The notes under the pieces are model-generated. The model worked only from the letters and a program-made list of their open reading frames with translations. It did no database searches and was not told where the DNA came from. Positions 7,513-17,600 of a stretch of DNA of 33,424 nucleotides are shown in pieces (position 1 is the stretch's first letter; each line of letters opens with the position of its first letter). The position numbers and the translations under genes were made by a program. This DNA is from Bacillota bacterium (GTDB lineage Bacteria > Bacillota > Clostridia > Peptostreptococcales > Anaerovoracaceae). The stretch spans positions 1 through 33,424 of the forward strand of contig JAFRHG010000007.1 in the NCBI GenBank assembly GCA_017433375.1, read 5' to 3'.

Positions 7513-8804
7513 TGGATATCAACAGGAAGACGGCGTATAACACGCTGATGGACGTCGAAGCAAACAAAGCCTATTCCAATCTGGCGCTGAACCACCAGAT
7601 CAGGATCAGCAAGCCCGGTTCCCCGGCGTTTGTCCGTGAGCTGGTCTACGGTGTACTGGAACGGAAACTGACTCTGGACTACTATCTGGATCAGCTGGTG
7701 GACCAGGGCATTGACAGCCTGAAGAAACAGGAACTGACCATTCTCCGGATGGGAATGTACCAGCTGGGATGGATGGATTCCGTGCCGGAATACGCGGCGG
7801 TCAACGAGAGCGTCGCCCTGGCGAGGAAATACTGCAAAGGCAAGGCCGGCCTGGTCAACGGCGTTCTGCGGGAGTACCTGAACCGGAGGATCCGCATGCG
7901 CCTGCCCGAGCGGGACGAGGATGAGATCCGGTATCTGTCCGTCAAGTATTCCTACGCTCCCTGGATCATTGAGAAGTGGCTGGAATTCTACAAGATGGAT
8001 TTCGTGGAAAGGCTCCTGGAGGCCGGCAACCAGAAGGCGCCAATGACGATCCGCTACAACTGGCTGAAGATCGTCAAGCAGGATCTGATCGATCAGCTGA
8101 GAGAGCGGGGTTATGAGGTGGAGGAAGGAAAGATCTGCAAGAACTCCCTCTACGTCAGGGGCAGCGGCCTGCTGGATACGGAATTCTACCGGATGGGCCT
8201 GTTCACCCCTCAGGACGAGAGTTCCACGCTGGTTTCCGAGAAGCTGGATCCCCGCCATGGCGATCTGGTCGTCGACGTCTGCGCGGCGCCCGGCGGCAAG
8301 ACGACGGCCATTGCGGAGAGAATGAACAACACGGGCAAGATCATCGCCACGGACATCTACCGGCGCCGGCTGGATCAGGTGGACAAGGAAGCCCGCAGGC
8401 TGGGCATCGTGAACATCGAGACCAGGGCCTGGGATGCCACGAGGGTGGACTCCTCCCTGGTGGAGAAGGCCGACCGGGTGCTGTGTGACGTGCCCTGCTC
8501 AGGCCTGGGCGTCATCCGGAGAAAGCCGGAGATCAAGTACAAGGAGAAGACCAGGGAAATGGACTACCTGCCGCAGAAGCAGCTGGCCATCCTGTCCGCT
8601 TCCTCGGAGTACGTCAAGCCCAACGGAACGCTGATCTACAGCACCTGCACGATCAATCCCGAAGAAAATGAGAAGGTGGTCAACGCCTTCCTGAAGAAAT
8701 ACACCTGGTTCAGGAAAGAGGAGCGCACGCTGCTCCTGCCCAACATCAACGGGACGGATGGCTTCTTCATCTGCGTGATGAAGCGGACGGGACTGCTGGA
8801 TTAG
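7512..8804 (+). CDS. rsmB: 16S rRNA (cytosine-967-C5)-methyltransferase RsmB
   Basis: 430 aa. It methylates C967 of 16S rRNA using S-adenosylmethionine. It has an N-terminal NusB-like RNA-binding domain (about residues 5-135), then the SAM-binding motif DVCAAPGGKTTAIAERM and two catalytic-cysteine motifs, DVPCSGLG (C329) and YSTCTINPEENE (C379). In most Firmicutes rlmN follows directly; here the PP2C phosphatase gene begins only 20 bp later. Confidence 0.95.
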   Translation: MDINRKTAYNTLMDVEANKAYSNLALNHQIRISKPGSPAFVRELVYGVLERKLTLDYYLDQLVDQGIDSLKKQELTILRMGMYQLGWMDSVPEYAAVNESVALARKYCKGKAGLVNGVLREYLNRRIRMRLPERDEDEIRYLSVKYSYAPWIIEKWLEFYKMDFVERLLEAGNQKAPMTIRYNWLKIVKQDLIDQLRERGYEVEEGKICKNSLYVRGSGLLDTEFYRMGLFTPQDESSTLVSEKLDPRHGDLVVDVCAAPGGKTTAIAERMNNTGKIIATDIYRRRLDQVDKEARRLGIVNIETRAWDATRVDSSLVEKADRVLCDVPCSGLGVIRRKPEIKYKEKTREMDYLPQKQLAILSASSEYVKPNGTLIYSTCTINPEENEKVVNAFLKKYTWFRKEERTLLLPNINGTDGFFICVMKRTGLLD

Positions 8805-8824
8805 GAGGAAAGGTCTAAAGGTAT

Positions 8825-9553
8825 ATGGTACAGATAGGGTTCAAAAGCAACAGAGGCGTTGTCCGGGAAAACAATGAAGACGCGTGCTTCGTCATTCCCG
8901 GCAGCGACGTGTATATGGTCGCTGACGGCGTCGGCGGAAACAGTTCCGGAGAAGTGGCGAGCCGGACGGCGGTGGAAAAGATCGCCGGCTTCGTCAACGA
9001 TAACGACATCCGGGAATGCATGACGGCGGAGGCGATCTTCGGTTTCCTGGGCGACGCCGTGGGCGTAGCCAACCGGGAGATCTACGAGATGGGAAAGGAC
9101 AATCCCCGTTACCGGGGAATGGCGACGACCGTGGTCATCGCCTACCTGTTCCGGGGCGAGGGATACATCGCCAACGTGGGCGACAGCCGGGCCTACGTCT
9201 ACCGGGACGGCGCCATGTCCAGGATCACCAAGGATCATACCTATGTCAACGAACTGATCGACAAGGGCGTGATCACGGAGGATGAGGCGGAATCCCACCG
9301 GCAGAAGAACGTGATCACCAAGGCGCTGGGCGCCGAGCCGTCCATCGCGCCGGACTTTTATAAACTACCCCTTCACAGCGGGGACATTCTCCTGCTCTGC
9401 ACCGACGGCCTGTACGGCGAGGTCGGCGAAAAGCGGATCCTCCAGGTTCTGGAGGAGAGAAAGACCATGAACGAGACCTGCTCCGATCTGGTGGAGATGG
9501 CCATTCAGGCCGGCGGCCGGGACAACATTACCGTGGTCTGCGTCAGGATATAG
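8825..9553 (+). CDS. stp: PP2C-family Ser/Thr protein phosphatase (Stp/PrpC type)
   Basis: 242 aa, full length. It is a metal-dependent phosphatase that reverses the action of the neighbouring PASTA kinase. Motifs: SNRGVVRENNEDA at the N-terminus, VADGVGG, VGDSRAYVYRDG, LCTDGLYGEV and the C-terminal GGRDNITVVCVRI, with the conserved metal-binding aspartates. An in-frame stop at 8816-8818 fixes the start at 8825 or later; the strong AGGAGG at 8803 is too far away, and a weaker AAAGG lies close to the ATG. It lies 15 bp before the kinase gene. Confidence 0.95.
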   Translation: MVQIGFKSNRGVVRENNEDACFVIPGSDVYMVADGVGGNSSGEVASRTAVEKIAGFVNDNDIRECMTAEAIFGFLGDAVGVANREIYEMGKDNPRYRGMATTVVIAYLFRGEGYIANVGDSRAYVYRDGAMSRITKDHTYVNELIDKGVITEDEAESHRQKNVITKALGAEPSIAPDFYKLPLHSGDILLLCTDGLYGEVGEKRILQVLEERKTMNETCSDLVEMAIQAGGRDNITVVCVRI

Positions 9554-9568
9554 GTTAGGGGGGCGGAA

Positions 9569-11350
9569 ATGAGCAAAGTACTGGCTGGAAGATACGAACT
9601 TCTGGAAAGGATCGGAGAAGGCGGCATGTCCGTCGTCTACAAGGCGAAGGACAAACTGCTCAATCGTTTTGTCGCCATCAAGATCCTGAAGCCGGAATTC
9701 ATCAACGACCATAAATTCATCGACAGCTTCCGCAGGGAATCCCAGGCGGCGGCGAGCATGTCGCATCCGAATATCGTCAATATCTACGATGTAGGCAAGG
9801 AAGGCAATATCCACTACATCGTCATGGAACTGATCGAGGGCAGAGCCCTGTCCGACGTCATCAAAGAGCAGGGGCCCATGGCCTATCCCAAGGTCATCGC
9901 CATCTCGAAGCAGATCGCGGCTGCCCTTGCCTTTGCGCACAAGAACCACATCATTCACCGGGACGTCAAACCCCACAACATCATGATGACGCCCAACGGC
10001 ACGGCCAAGATCACCGACTTCGGCATCGCCAAGGCGGTGAACGCCGCCACCATCGTGGACAACACCGACGGCATCATCGGCTCCGTGCACTATTTCTCAC
10101 CGGAGCAGGCCAGGGGCGGATATGTGGATGAAAAATCCGACATCTATTCCCTGGGCATCGTCATGTTCGAGATGCTGACGGGCAACGTTCCCTTCGATGG
10201 GGATAACCCGGTCAACATCGCCCTGATGCATATCAACGGGGAAATGCCCCGGCCCTCCCAGATGGTCACCGGCGTGCCTCCCGCTCTGGAGCACATCATC
10301 ATGAAGTGCACGGACAAGTATCCGGTCAACCGGTACGCCTCCGCCGATGAGCTGATCGAGGCGCTGAACAATCTGGAATTCGTCGGCAGCGTGGTGGGCG
10401 GATCCGTGCTCATGGGCGCGGACCAGCCGGGCGACTACGATTACTACGATGATTACGATGACTACGACGGGCCCGTCGCGGAGACGGACTATGACGAGGG
10501 AGACGAGTACGAAGACTTCCAGCCGGAGAAACAGAAAAAACCGGTTTCCCAGAAACAGAAAAAGAAAAAGCGGCTGATCATCATTCTGGCCTGCGTGGCC
10601 GCGGCCCTGATCGCCGGCCTGGTCGTCTGCTTCGCCCTGGGCGTATTCGGCGGCAAGGAGATCCAGGCGCCGGACGTCACCGGACTGACGGTGTCGGAGG
10701 CGGAACAGGTCGCCGCCCAGTATGATCTGAAGATCAAGGAGGGCAGACCGGTCGTCGACGAAAACGTGGAGGTCGGCAAGATCGTCAGCCAGAGCCCGGA
10801 AGCCGGCGGTATCATCAAGACCGGCTCCGCGATCACCGTATATGTCAGTGCCGGACCGGGAGACGGCAGCGTTCCCGACGTGGTCGGGATGGAGGAGGAC
10901 AGCGCCCGGGCGGCCATTGAGGAGGCCGGATTCAAGGTGAATGTATCCTCCCAGGCCAGCGAAGAGGAAAGCGGTACCATCATCAGCCAGGACCCCAAGG
11001 GGGGAGAACAGGCGGAGAAGGGAAGCACCGTCAACCTGGTAGCCAGTGACGGCTCCCTGGCCATGGCCAACATGCCCTATCTCATCGGCAAGTCCCTGTC
11101 CGACGCCAAGTCCGCCCTGAAGAAGGCCAAGCTGAAGACGGGAGATGTGAACTACGACTTCAGCGACACCTACGCGGAGGGCGAGGTCATGTGGCAGCAG
11201 TACGATTCGGGATCACGGCTGGACAAGAACACGTCCGTCCGCCTGACGGTCAGCAAGGGACCGCAGCCGACGACGACCACCACCACAACGACCCAGCCCC
11301 CGACGACGCAGGCGCCGACGGAACCGCCTGAACCGGTTGACGGATTCTGA
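9569..11350 (+). CDS. prkC: PASTA-domain Ser/Thr protein kinase (PrkC/Stk type)
   Basis: 593 aa single-pass membrane kinase that senses peptidoglycan fragments or lipid II. Cytoplasmic kinase domain about 9-275: glycine loop GEGGMS (16-21), K38, HRD (D132), DFG (D150) and SVHYFSPEQA. Next come a Tyr/Asp-rich acidic stretch, a Lys-rich stop-transfer segment, a membrane helix at about 336-357, and three extracellular PASTA repeats (about 360-430, 431-498, 499-567). The protein ends in a Thr/Pro-rich tail with eight consecutive Thr. The tail and the acidic linker are coded by triplet-repeat-like DNA. It is paired with the upstream phosphatase; its stop shares a base with the rsgA start. Confidence 0.96.
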   Translation: MSKVLAGRYELLERIGEGGMSVVYKAKDKLLNRFVAIKILKPEFINDHKFIDSFRRESQAAASMSHPNIVNIYDVGKEGNIHYIVMELIEGRALSDVIKEQGPMAYPKVIAISKQIAAALAFAHKNHIIHRDVKPHNIMMTPNGTAKITDFGIAKAVNAATIVDNTDGIIGSVHYFSPEQARGGYVDEKSDIYSLGIVMFEMLTGNVPFDGDNPVNIALMHINGEMPRPSQMVTGVPPALEHIIMKCTDKYPVNRYASADELIEALNNLEFVGSVVGGSVLMGADQPGDYDYYDDYDDYDGPVAETDYDEGDEYEDFQPEKQKKPVSQKQKKKKRLIIILACVAAALIAGLVVCFALGVFGGKEIQAPDVTGLTVSEAEQVAAQYDLKIKEGRPVVDENVEVGKIVSQSPEAGGIIKTGSAITVYVSAGPGDGSVPDVVGMEEDSARAAIEEAGFKVNVSSQASEEESGTIISQDPKGGEQAEKGSTVNLVASDGSLAMANMPYLIGKSLSDAKSALKKAKLKTGDVNYDFSDTYAEGEVMWQQYDSGSRLDKNTSVRLTVSKGPQPTTTTTTTTQPPTTQAPTEPPEPVDGF

Positions 11351-12249
11351 TGCGGGGACAGATCATGAAAGGAATCGCCGGGTTTTATTTCGTAAAATCC
11401 GGCGAAACAATATACCGGTGCAAGGCCCGTGGCCTGTTCAAGAAGCAGGGGATCAAACCGGCGGTAGGCGATGAGGTGATCATCGAAGCCGCTGAGGGAG
11501 AGGACGACAGTCTGATCACGGAGATCCTGCCCAGGAGGAACAGCTTCATCAGGCCTTTTGTCGCTAATGCGGACTGTTTCGTGATCGTGACGGCGCCCGC
11601 CCATCCGGCGCCGGTGCTGTCCGTGATCGACAAGCTTCTGGTCATGGCGGAGCAGGCGGGGACGGAGGCGGTGCTCTGCGTCAACAAATGCGACCTGGCC
11701 GAAGGGGAGAAGAAGACGGCAGTAAAGGCCCGGCAGACTATGGAAGAACTTCGGCGGATCTATGAGCCCCTCTATCCGGTGATCTGCACACGGATGGATG
11801 AGGAAGGGGGCCTGGAGCCGCTGCGGGCGGCCATCCGGGGGAAGACCGTGGCCCTCGCCGGCGCGTCGGGCGTGGGCAAATCCACTCTGCTGAACCGGCT
11901 CCTCGACCGGCAGGAGATGGAGACGGGGCAGATCAGCCACAGGTCCCGCAGGGGCCGGCACACCACCCGGCATGCCGAGCTGTTTCCGGCGGACGAGCAG
12001 GGAACCATGATCTTCGATACGCCGGGATTCACCTCCTTCGACCTGCCCCAGCTGGAGCCGGAGGAACTGCCCGCCCTGTTTCCCGAGATCGCCGCTTTGA
12101 GCGAAGGGTGCCGGTACGACGACTGCACTCACCGGGCGGAGCCCGACTGCGCGGTCAAGGACGCCCTGGAGGAAGGGCGGATCGAAAAAAGCCGATATGA
12201 ATCCTACCGCGCCTTCCGCCGGGAAGCGGAAGAGCGGAGAAAATACTGA
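11350..12249 (+). CDS. rsgA: Ribosome small-subunit-dependent GTPase RsgA
   Basis: 299 aa. A circularly permuted GTPase that checks late 30S subunit maturation. Order of parts: N-terminal OB fold (MRGQIMKGIAGFYFV...), then the G4 motif NKCD, the G1 motif GASGVGKST (K177), RRGRHTT and the G3 motif DTPGF, in the permuted order typical of the family. A C-terminal zinc site follows with C-x4-C-x-H then Cys (CRYDDCTH, PDC). The start at 11350 (TGATG with prkC) is preferred over ATG 11365 because it gives the family's usual N-terminus. Confidence 0.96.
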   Translation: MRGQIMKGIAGFYFVKSGETIYRCKARGLFKKQGIKPAVGDEVIIEAAEGEDDSLITEILPRRNSFIRPFVANADCFVIVTAPAHPAPVLSVIDKLLVMAEQAGTEAVLCVNKCDLAEGEKKTAVKARQTMEELRRIYEPLYPVICTRMDEEGGLEPLRAAIRGKTVALAGASGVGKSTLLNRLLDRQEMETGQISHRSRRGRHTTRHAELFPADEQGTMIFDTPGFTSFDLPQLEPEELPALFPEIAALSEGCRYDDCTHRAEPDCAVKDALEEGRIEKSRYESYRAFRREAEERRKY

Positions 12250-12262
12250 CGGAGGAAGGGAT

Positions 12263-12919
12263 ATGAAACAACTGGCACCATCCATCCTGTCCGCTGATTT
12301 TTCCCGGCTGGGAAAGGACGTGGCGGACATCGAGGCCGGCGGCGCCCATTTCGTCCATGTGGACGTTATGGACGGGCACTTCGTGCCCAACATCAGTTTC
12401 GGCGCGGCGGTGATGAAGAGCCTGGAAGGGAAGACAAAGCTGCCCTTTGATGTTCACCTGATGATCGAGGAACCGGACCGGTACCTGGAGGAGTTCGTCA
12501 CTCCCCAGACCGAGTACATCACCGTCCATCAGGAGGCCTGCGTCCACCTTCACCGGACCGTTCAGCACATCCGGGATACGGGGGTGAAGGCGGGTGTGTC
12601 CATCAATCCGGCCACTCCGCTGAACACACTGGAATCCATCCTTCCCGATGTGGACCTGGTGCTGATCATGTCGGTCAACCCCGGGTTCGGCGGGCAGAAG
12701 CTGATCCCCTCAGCTTTGGACAAGATCCGCCGCCTGGCGGAGTACCGGGACAGAGCCGGACTTGCCTTTGCCATAGAGATCGACGGGGGCGTGACCCTGG
12801 ATAACATCCGGATGGTTGCCGACGCGGGAACGGACATCATCGTTGCCGGCTCAGCGGTCTTCGGCGCGGAGAAGATCCGCGGCAGGGTCAGAGAGATGAT
12901 CAAAGAAATGGAGAAGTGA
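12263..12919 (+). CDS. rpe: Ribulose-phosphate 3-epimerase
   Basis: 218 aa TIM barrel that interconverts ribulose 5-phosphate and xylulose 5-phosphate. Motifs: LAPSILSADFSRLG, HVDVMDGHFVPNISFG, VHLMIEEPDRY, MSVNPGFGGQ, and EIDGGV with IIVAGSAVF near the C-terminus (phosphate site). The start ATG 12263 has GGAGGAAGG just upstream; an upstream in-frame extension into rsgA has no family similarity. In Firmicutes the next gene is usually thiN (thiamine pyrophosphokinase); here it is plsX. Confidence 0.96.
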   Translation: MKQLAPSILSADFSRLGKDVADIEAGGAHFVHVDVMDGHFVPNISFGAAVMKSLEGKTKLPFDVHLMIEEPDRYLEEFVTPQTEYITVHQEACVHLHRTVQHIRDTGVKAGVSINPATPLNTLESILPDVDLVLIMSVNPGFGGQKLIPSALDKIRRLAEYRDRAGLAFAIEIDGGVTLDNIRMVADAGTDIIVAGSAVFGAEKIRGRVREMIKEMEK

Positions 12920-12921
12920 GG

Positions 12922-13941
12922 ATGAAAATCATACTGGACGGAATGGGCGGAGATTTTGCGCCGGCGGAGATCGTCAAAGGCGCGGTCCAGGCCCTGGAAC
13001 AGATGGATGAGGAAATCATCATCGTCGGACAGCAGAAGGCGATCCGGCGGGAGCTGAAGAAGAACCACTGCAAGAGCGAGCGGATAACCATCGTCAACGC
13101 CGAGGAGACCATCACCATGCACGATTCGCCGGTGAAGGCGATCCGGCAGAAGAAGGATTCTTCCATGGTGGTCGGGCTCAATATGCTCAAGGAGGGGGAG
13201 GGCGACCTGCTGATCTCCGCGGGGAACACCGGCGCCCTGATCGTGGGCTCACGGCTGATCCTGGGCCGGATCCGGGGCATCGACCGTCCCGCCCTGGCCA
13301 GCATCTACCCCGACATGGTCACTATGCAGCCCTGCCTGCTGGTGGACGCCGGCGCCAGCGCCGAGTCCAAGGCCCAGAACCTTCTGGAGTACGGCCTGAT
13401 GGGCAGCATCTTCATGGAAAAGGCCTGGGGAAGGGAGAACCCCAGGGTCGGCCTGGTCAATCTGGGCGCGGAGGAATCCAAGGGAACCAGCGTGACCAAG
13501 GACGCCTATAATCGGCTGAAGAATTCTCCCCTGAACTTCGTGGGCAACGTGGAGGGCCGGGATGTGCCCAAGGGGGTCTGCGACGTGATCGTCTGCGACG
13601 GCTTCGTGGGCAACGTCATCCTGAAACTGACCGAGGGCGTCTCCCTGTCCGTGTTCAAACTGGTGAAGCAGGGCATCATGGAAAACCTGAAGACCAGGAT
13701 GGGCGGACTGCTCCTGCGGGGCCAGCTGACGAAGATGAAAAGCGATTTTGACTATGAGGAATACGGCGGCGCGCCCGTCCTGGGCGTGAACGGGCCGGTG
13801 ATGAAGATCCACGGATCCTCTACGGCGACCGCCGTCCGCAACGCCATCATCCGGGGCATCCCCTACGCCAGGGAAAACGTGGTGGACATCATCCGCCAGG
13901 AGATGTTCGATCTCGTCGACAGCGAGGAGGACTACGAATGA
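12922..13941 (+). CDS. plsX: Phosphate acyltransferase PlsX
   Basis: 339 aa. It makes acyl-phosphate from acyl-ACP, the first committed step of phospholipid synthesis in most Gram-positives; PlsY (20408) then uses acyl-phosphate. Motifs: IILDGMGGDFAPAEIVKGAV, SAGNTGALIVGS, LVDAGASAESK and CDGFVGNVILKLTEG. The start ATG 12922 lies 8 bases after GGAG; a GTG at 12916 is possible but adds only two residues. The stop overlaps the rnc start (ATGA). No acpP lies between plsX and rnc, unlike the usual order. Confidence 0.96.
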   Translation: MKIILDGMGGDFAPAEIVKGAVQALEQMDEEIIIVGQQKAIRRELKKNHCKSERITIVNAEETITMHDSPVKAIRQKKDSSMVVGLNMLKEGEGDLLISAGNTGALIVGSRLILGRIRGIDRPALASIYPDMVTMQPCLLVDAGASAESKAQNLLEYGLMGSIFMEKAWGRENPRVGLVNLGAEESKGTSVTKDAYNRLKNSPLNFVGNVEGRDVPKGVCDVIVCDGFVGNVILKLTEGVSLSVFKLVKQGIMENLKTRMGGLLLRGQLTKMKSDFDYEEYGGAPVLGVNGPVMKIHGSSTATAVRNAIIRGIPYARENVVDIIRQEMFDLVDSEEDYE

Positions 13942-14639
13942 CGCAGGATCTGACGCTGCTGGAGGAACGCCTGGACTACCGGTTCAGCGACCGGCAGCTC
14001 CTGGTGACGGCCCTGACCCACAGTTCCTATGTGCGGGAGCATGGCGGCGGAGAACAGGACAACGAGAGGCTGGAGTTTCTCGGCGACGCCTTTTTTGACG
14101 CGGTGATCGGCGAGGAACTCTTCCGTATGTTTCCCCGGAAGGAAGAGGGATTTTTGTCCAGGGTCCGGGCGACCATCGTCTGTGAGCGGTCCCTGGCCGA
14201 CAAGGCCGGCCAGATCGGCCTGGGCGCCTTCCTGCGGCTGGGCCGCGGCGAGGAGAAGACCGGGGGACGGGAACGAAGCTCCGTCCTGGCGGATGCCATG
14301 GAGGCGGTCATCGGCGCCGTGTATCTGGACGGCGGATTCGAAGAGGTGAAGAAGATGACTCTGGCCCTCTTCGCTCCGGAGATCGAGGAGACCGCCAGGG
14401 GACACTACCAGACCCACGATTACAAGACCCGTCTGCAGGAGGTCCTGCAGGCCAGGGGGATCACGGATATCCGGTACGACGTGCTGAAGGAGGACGGGCC
14501 GGATCACGACAAGACCTTTACCACCGGCCTGTATGTCGGCGGTGAACTCTGCTCGGAGGGAACGGGCAAAAGCAAAAAGGAAGCACAGCAGCAGGCAGCA
14601 AGAAAACTGCTCGAAAGGGAAAAGGGCAATGTTCTTTAA
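13938..14639 (+). CDS. rnc: Ribonuclease III
   Basis: 233 aa. Double-strand-specific endoribonuclease acting in rRNA processing and mRNA turnover. The catalytic domain (about 1-150) has NERLEFLGD and SSVLADAMEAVIG, which hold the metal-binding acidic residues. The C-terminal double-stranded-RNA-binding domain (about 158-228) ends in GKSKKEAQQQAARKLLE. It overlaps plsX by 4 bases and smc by 11 bases. Confidence 0.96.
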   Translation: MTQDLTLLEERLDYRFSDRQLLVTALTHSSYVREHGGGEQDNERLEFLGDAFFDAVIGEELFRMFPRKEEGFLSRVRATIVCERSLADKAGQIGLGAFLRLGRGEEKTGGRERSSVLADAMEAVIGAVYLDGGFEEVKKMTLALFAPEIEETARGHYQTHDYKTRLQEVLQARGITDIRYDVLKEDGPDHDKTFTTGLYVGGELCSEGTGKSKKEAQQQAARKLLEREKGNVL

Positions 14640-17600
14640 GAAAATCGAAATGCACGGGTTCAAGTCTTTCGCGGAGCCCGTTACCATAGAGTTTCACGAG
14701 GGGATCACCGGAGTCGTCGGGCCCAACGGAAGCGGCAAAAGCAACATCAGTGACGCCATCCGGTGGGTGCTGGGCGAGCAGAGCCCGAAGATGCTCCGGG
14801 GCGGGAAGATGGAGGAAGTCATCTTCGCCGGCACATCCAGCCGCAAGTCCAGGGGCATGGCGGAAGTCACCCTGGTGATCGACAACAGCGACGGATCCCT
14901 TCCCATCGACTATCAGGAAGTGGCCATTACCCGGCGGATGTTCCGCTCAGGGGAGAGCGAATACCACATCAACGGCAACCAGTGCCGGCTGATGGACATC
15001 CGCAACCTCATCGTGGATACGGGAATCGGCGTGGACGGCTATTCCCTCATCGGCCAGGGGAAGATCGCCGACATCATCAGCAACCGGACGGAAGACCGCC
15101 GGGAGATCTTTGAGGAGGCCGCGGGCATCGTGGCCTACCGGACCAGAAAGGCCCAGGCGGAGCGAAAGCTGGCGGCGACCACCGTCAACATGGACCGGGT
15201 CAAGGATATCATCGGCGAGATCGAAGGCCGGATCGACGGCCTGCGGGAAGAGAGCATCAAGGCGAAGGAATACCTGAAGCTGCGGGACCGCCACCGGGAA
15301 CTGGAGATCAACATCATCCTGAAGAACGTGGACAACCTGGAGCTGAAGAACGAGTACGCCAAGGATGACCTGGCGGAGCTGGATCTGGGGCTGGACAGTC
15401 TGCGGGATGAGCGGGCGGAACTGGACCGTGCCCTCGCGGAGAAGAACGCGGGCCGGGAGAATCTGGCGGAACTGGAGGCGGGAGCCAGAGAGAAGCTCCT
15501 GGCCGCCATCGACGCCCTGAACGCCGTCCGCAGCAAGAGCGAGGTGGACAGCGAGCGGCTGTCGGCCATCGGCGAGAACATGGAACGGCTGGCCGAAGAG
15601 ATCGTCCAGCTGGAGGAGAGAAAGGAACGGGAGGAGAACAACGCCCTGTCCGCCAGACGGGGGCAGAAGAAGCTGGCCGAGGAGGCGGAAGAGGCCACCC
15701 GGCAGCTGGAGAGCAGGATCGGTCTGTACGATCAGGCCCTGGCCGAGCTGACTGCCCTGTCGGAAGCGGTGGACGCGGATAAGGACGAGCTGTTCCGCCT
15801 GTCCTCGGAGATCACCCGGGCCCGCTCGGAGATTAGCAGCCTGGGCGTCCTGCAGGAAACGCTGGACAAGCGGAAGGAAGCCCTGCTGGAGGAGAAGAAC
15901 ACGGGCGCGGGAACCAGCCGGAAAAACCGGGAGATCCTGGAGGAAGCCCGAAGGAAACAGGAAGAGACCGCCGCGGAGAACGAGAAAAAGAAAGAAAAGC
16001 TGGCCCAGATCCAGAAGGATCTGGAGGAGCAGCAGAAGAAGGAAAAATCCCTGTCCCTGGAGACGGAAGAGCTTCGCATCAGCCTGGGACAGCTTGGCGC
16101 GCGGAAAAAGACCATCGAGGAGATGGAGCACAATTACGAGGGATACAACCAGGCGGTCCGGCACGTGATGAAGTCGAAGCTGTCTGGCATCCGCGGCGTT
16201 GTCGCGGACCTGATCCGTGTCCCTGAAGGATATGAGACCGCCGTGGAGACCGCCCTGGGATCCACCCTGCAGCACATCGTCTGCGAGGACGATGACAGCG
16301 CGAAGAAGGCGATCCGGTCCCTGAAGGAGAACCGGGCCGGACGCATGACCTTCCTGCCCATGTCCTCCATCCGGGCGGATGTTCGCCGGGACGAGAAGCT
16401 GACCTCCGAACCCGGATTCATCGGTTTCGGCCCGGACTGCGTTGACTTTGATCCCGCCTACCGGGAAGTGGTGGACTACCTGCTGGGCAGGGTCGTGCTG
16501 GTGGACAACATGGACCACGCCATCGGGGTGTCCCGCAAGGGGAAGGGGATCCGTGTGGTCACCCTGGAAGGGGAGATCATCAATTCCGCCGGCGCCATTA
16601 CCGGCGGCCGGTTCAAGCACAAGACGGCGGATATCCTTCAGCGCAAGGCGGAGATCCAGCAGCTGGAGAAAACCATTCAGGAAATGTCCGCCGATCAGGA
16701 GGCCAAGACCGAAGCCCTGGACATCTGCCGGAAGGATATGGCCCGCATGGGCGAAGAACGCAGCCTCCTGGAGGGACAGATCCGCGGGGCGGAGCAGGAG
16801 CTGCTCATGCAGGAAAGCGAGATCCGGCTGGCGGAGAGTTCCATCAACGACATCCAGTCCAACGAGGAGCGGATGGACCGGGAACTGGACAACATCGCCG
16901 CGGAGAAGGAACGCTCCGTCCGGATGATCCAGGAACTGGAACAGTCCATCGGCGAGTTCACGGAGAGAAAGGAAACCGTGGAGAAGGAGAGCGAAGAGCG
17001 TCTCCGGCAGCATGAGGAAAAACAGGAAGCCTTTGAGTCGATCAATGAGGAGATCACCAAGGCGAGGATCGCCCAGACCACCTGCGAGGAACGGAAGTCC
17101 CACGCGGAGTACGTGGTGTCCGCGGCGGATCAGCTGATCCGGGAGATCGAAGCGGATATCCGCAGCCGGCAGGCCCAGAGGGTATCCCTGGAAGAGGAAA
17201 AAGAGGAACTGACTTCAGGACACAGCGATATGGACGCGCTGATCCGGGAGAAGGAAGAGGAACGGCAGCGTGTACAGGATTACCTGGACGAGGTGACCGC
17301 CGAGAGGAAGGAACTGGAGGACACCGTCACTGCCCTGAACGAGGACAAGGAAGCCCTGGCGGAGAAGGCGGAAAAGCTGCAGGACCAGAAGGTGGAGACC
17401 CAGATCCGCAAGGCGAAGAACGAGACCCAGCTGGAAGGCCTGAAGGCGAAGCTCTGGGAGGACTTCGAGGTGTCCTATGTCCAGGCCATGGAATTCCGGG
17501 CCGAATCCTTCGTCATGTCTTCGGCGGTGAAGGAAAACCGGCAGATCAAGAACCGGATGAAGGAGATGGGCGAAGTCAACGTGGGCGCCATCGAGGAATA

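Noticed and set aside
14947-17103. 718-residue minus-strand open frame opposite smc
   Set aside because: Antisense shadow of the coiled-coil region, rich in Leu, Gly, His and Gln, with no family signature. The same holds for the long frames opposite priA, rsgA, miaB, the LacI gene and the DHODH-like gene.
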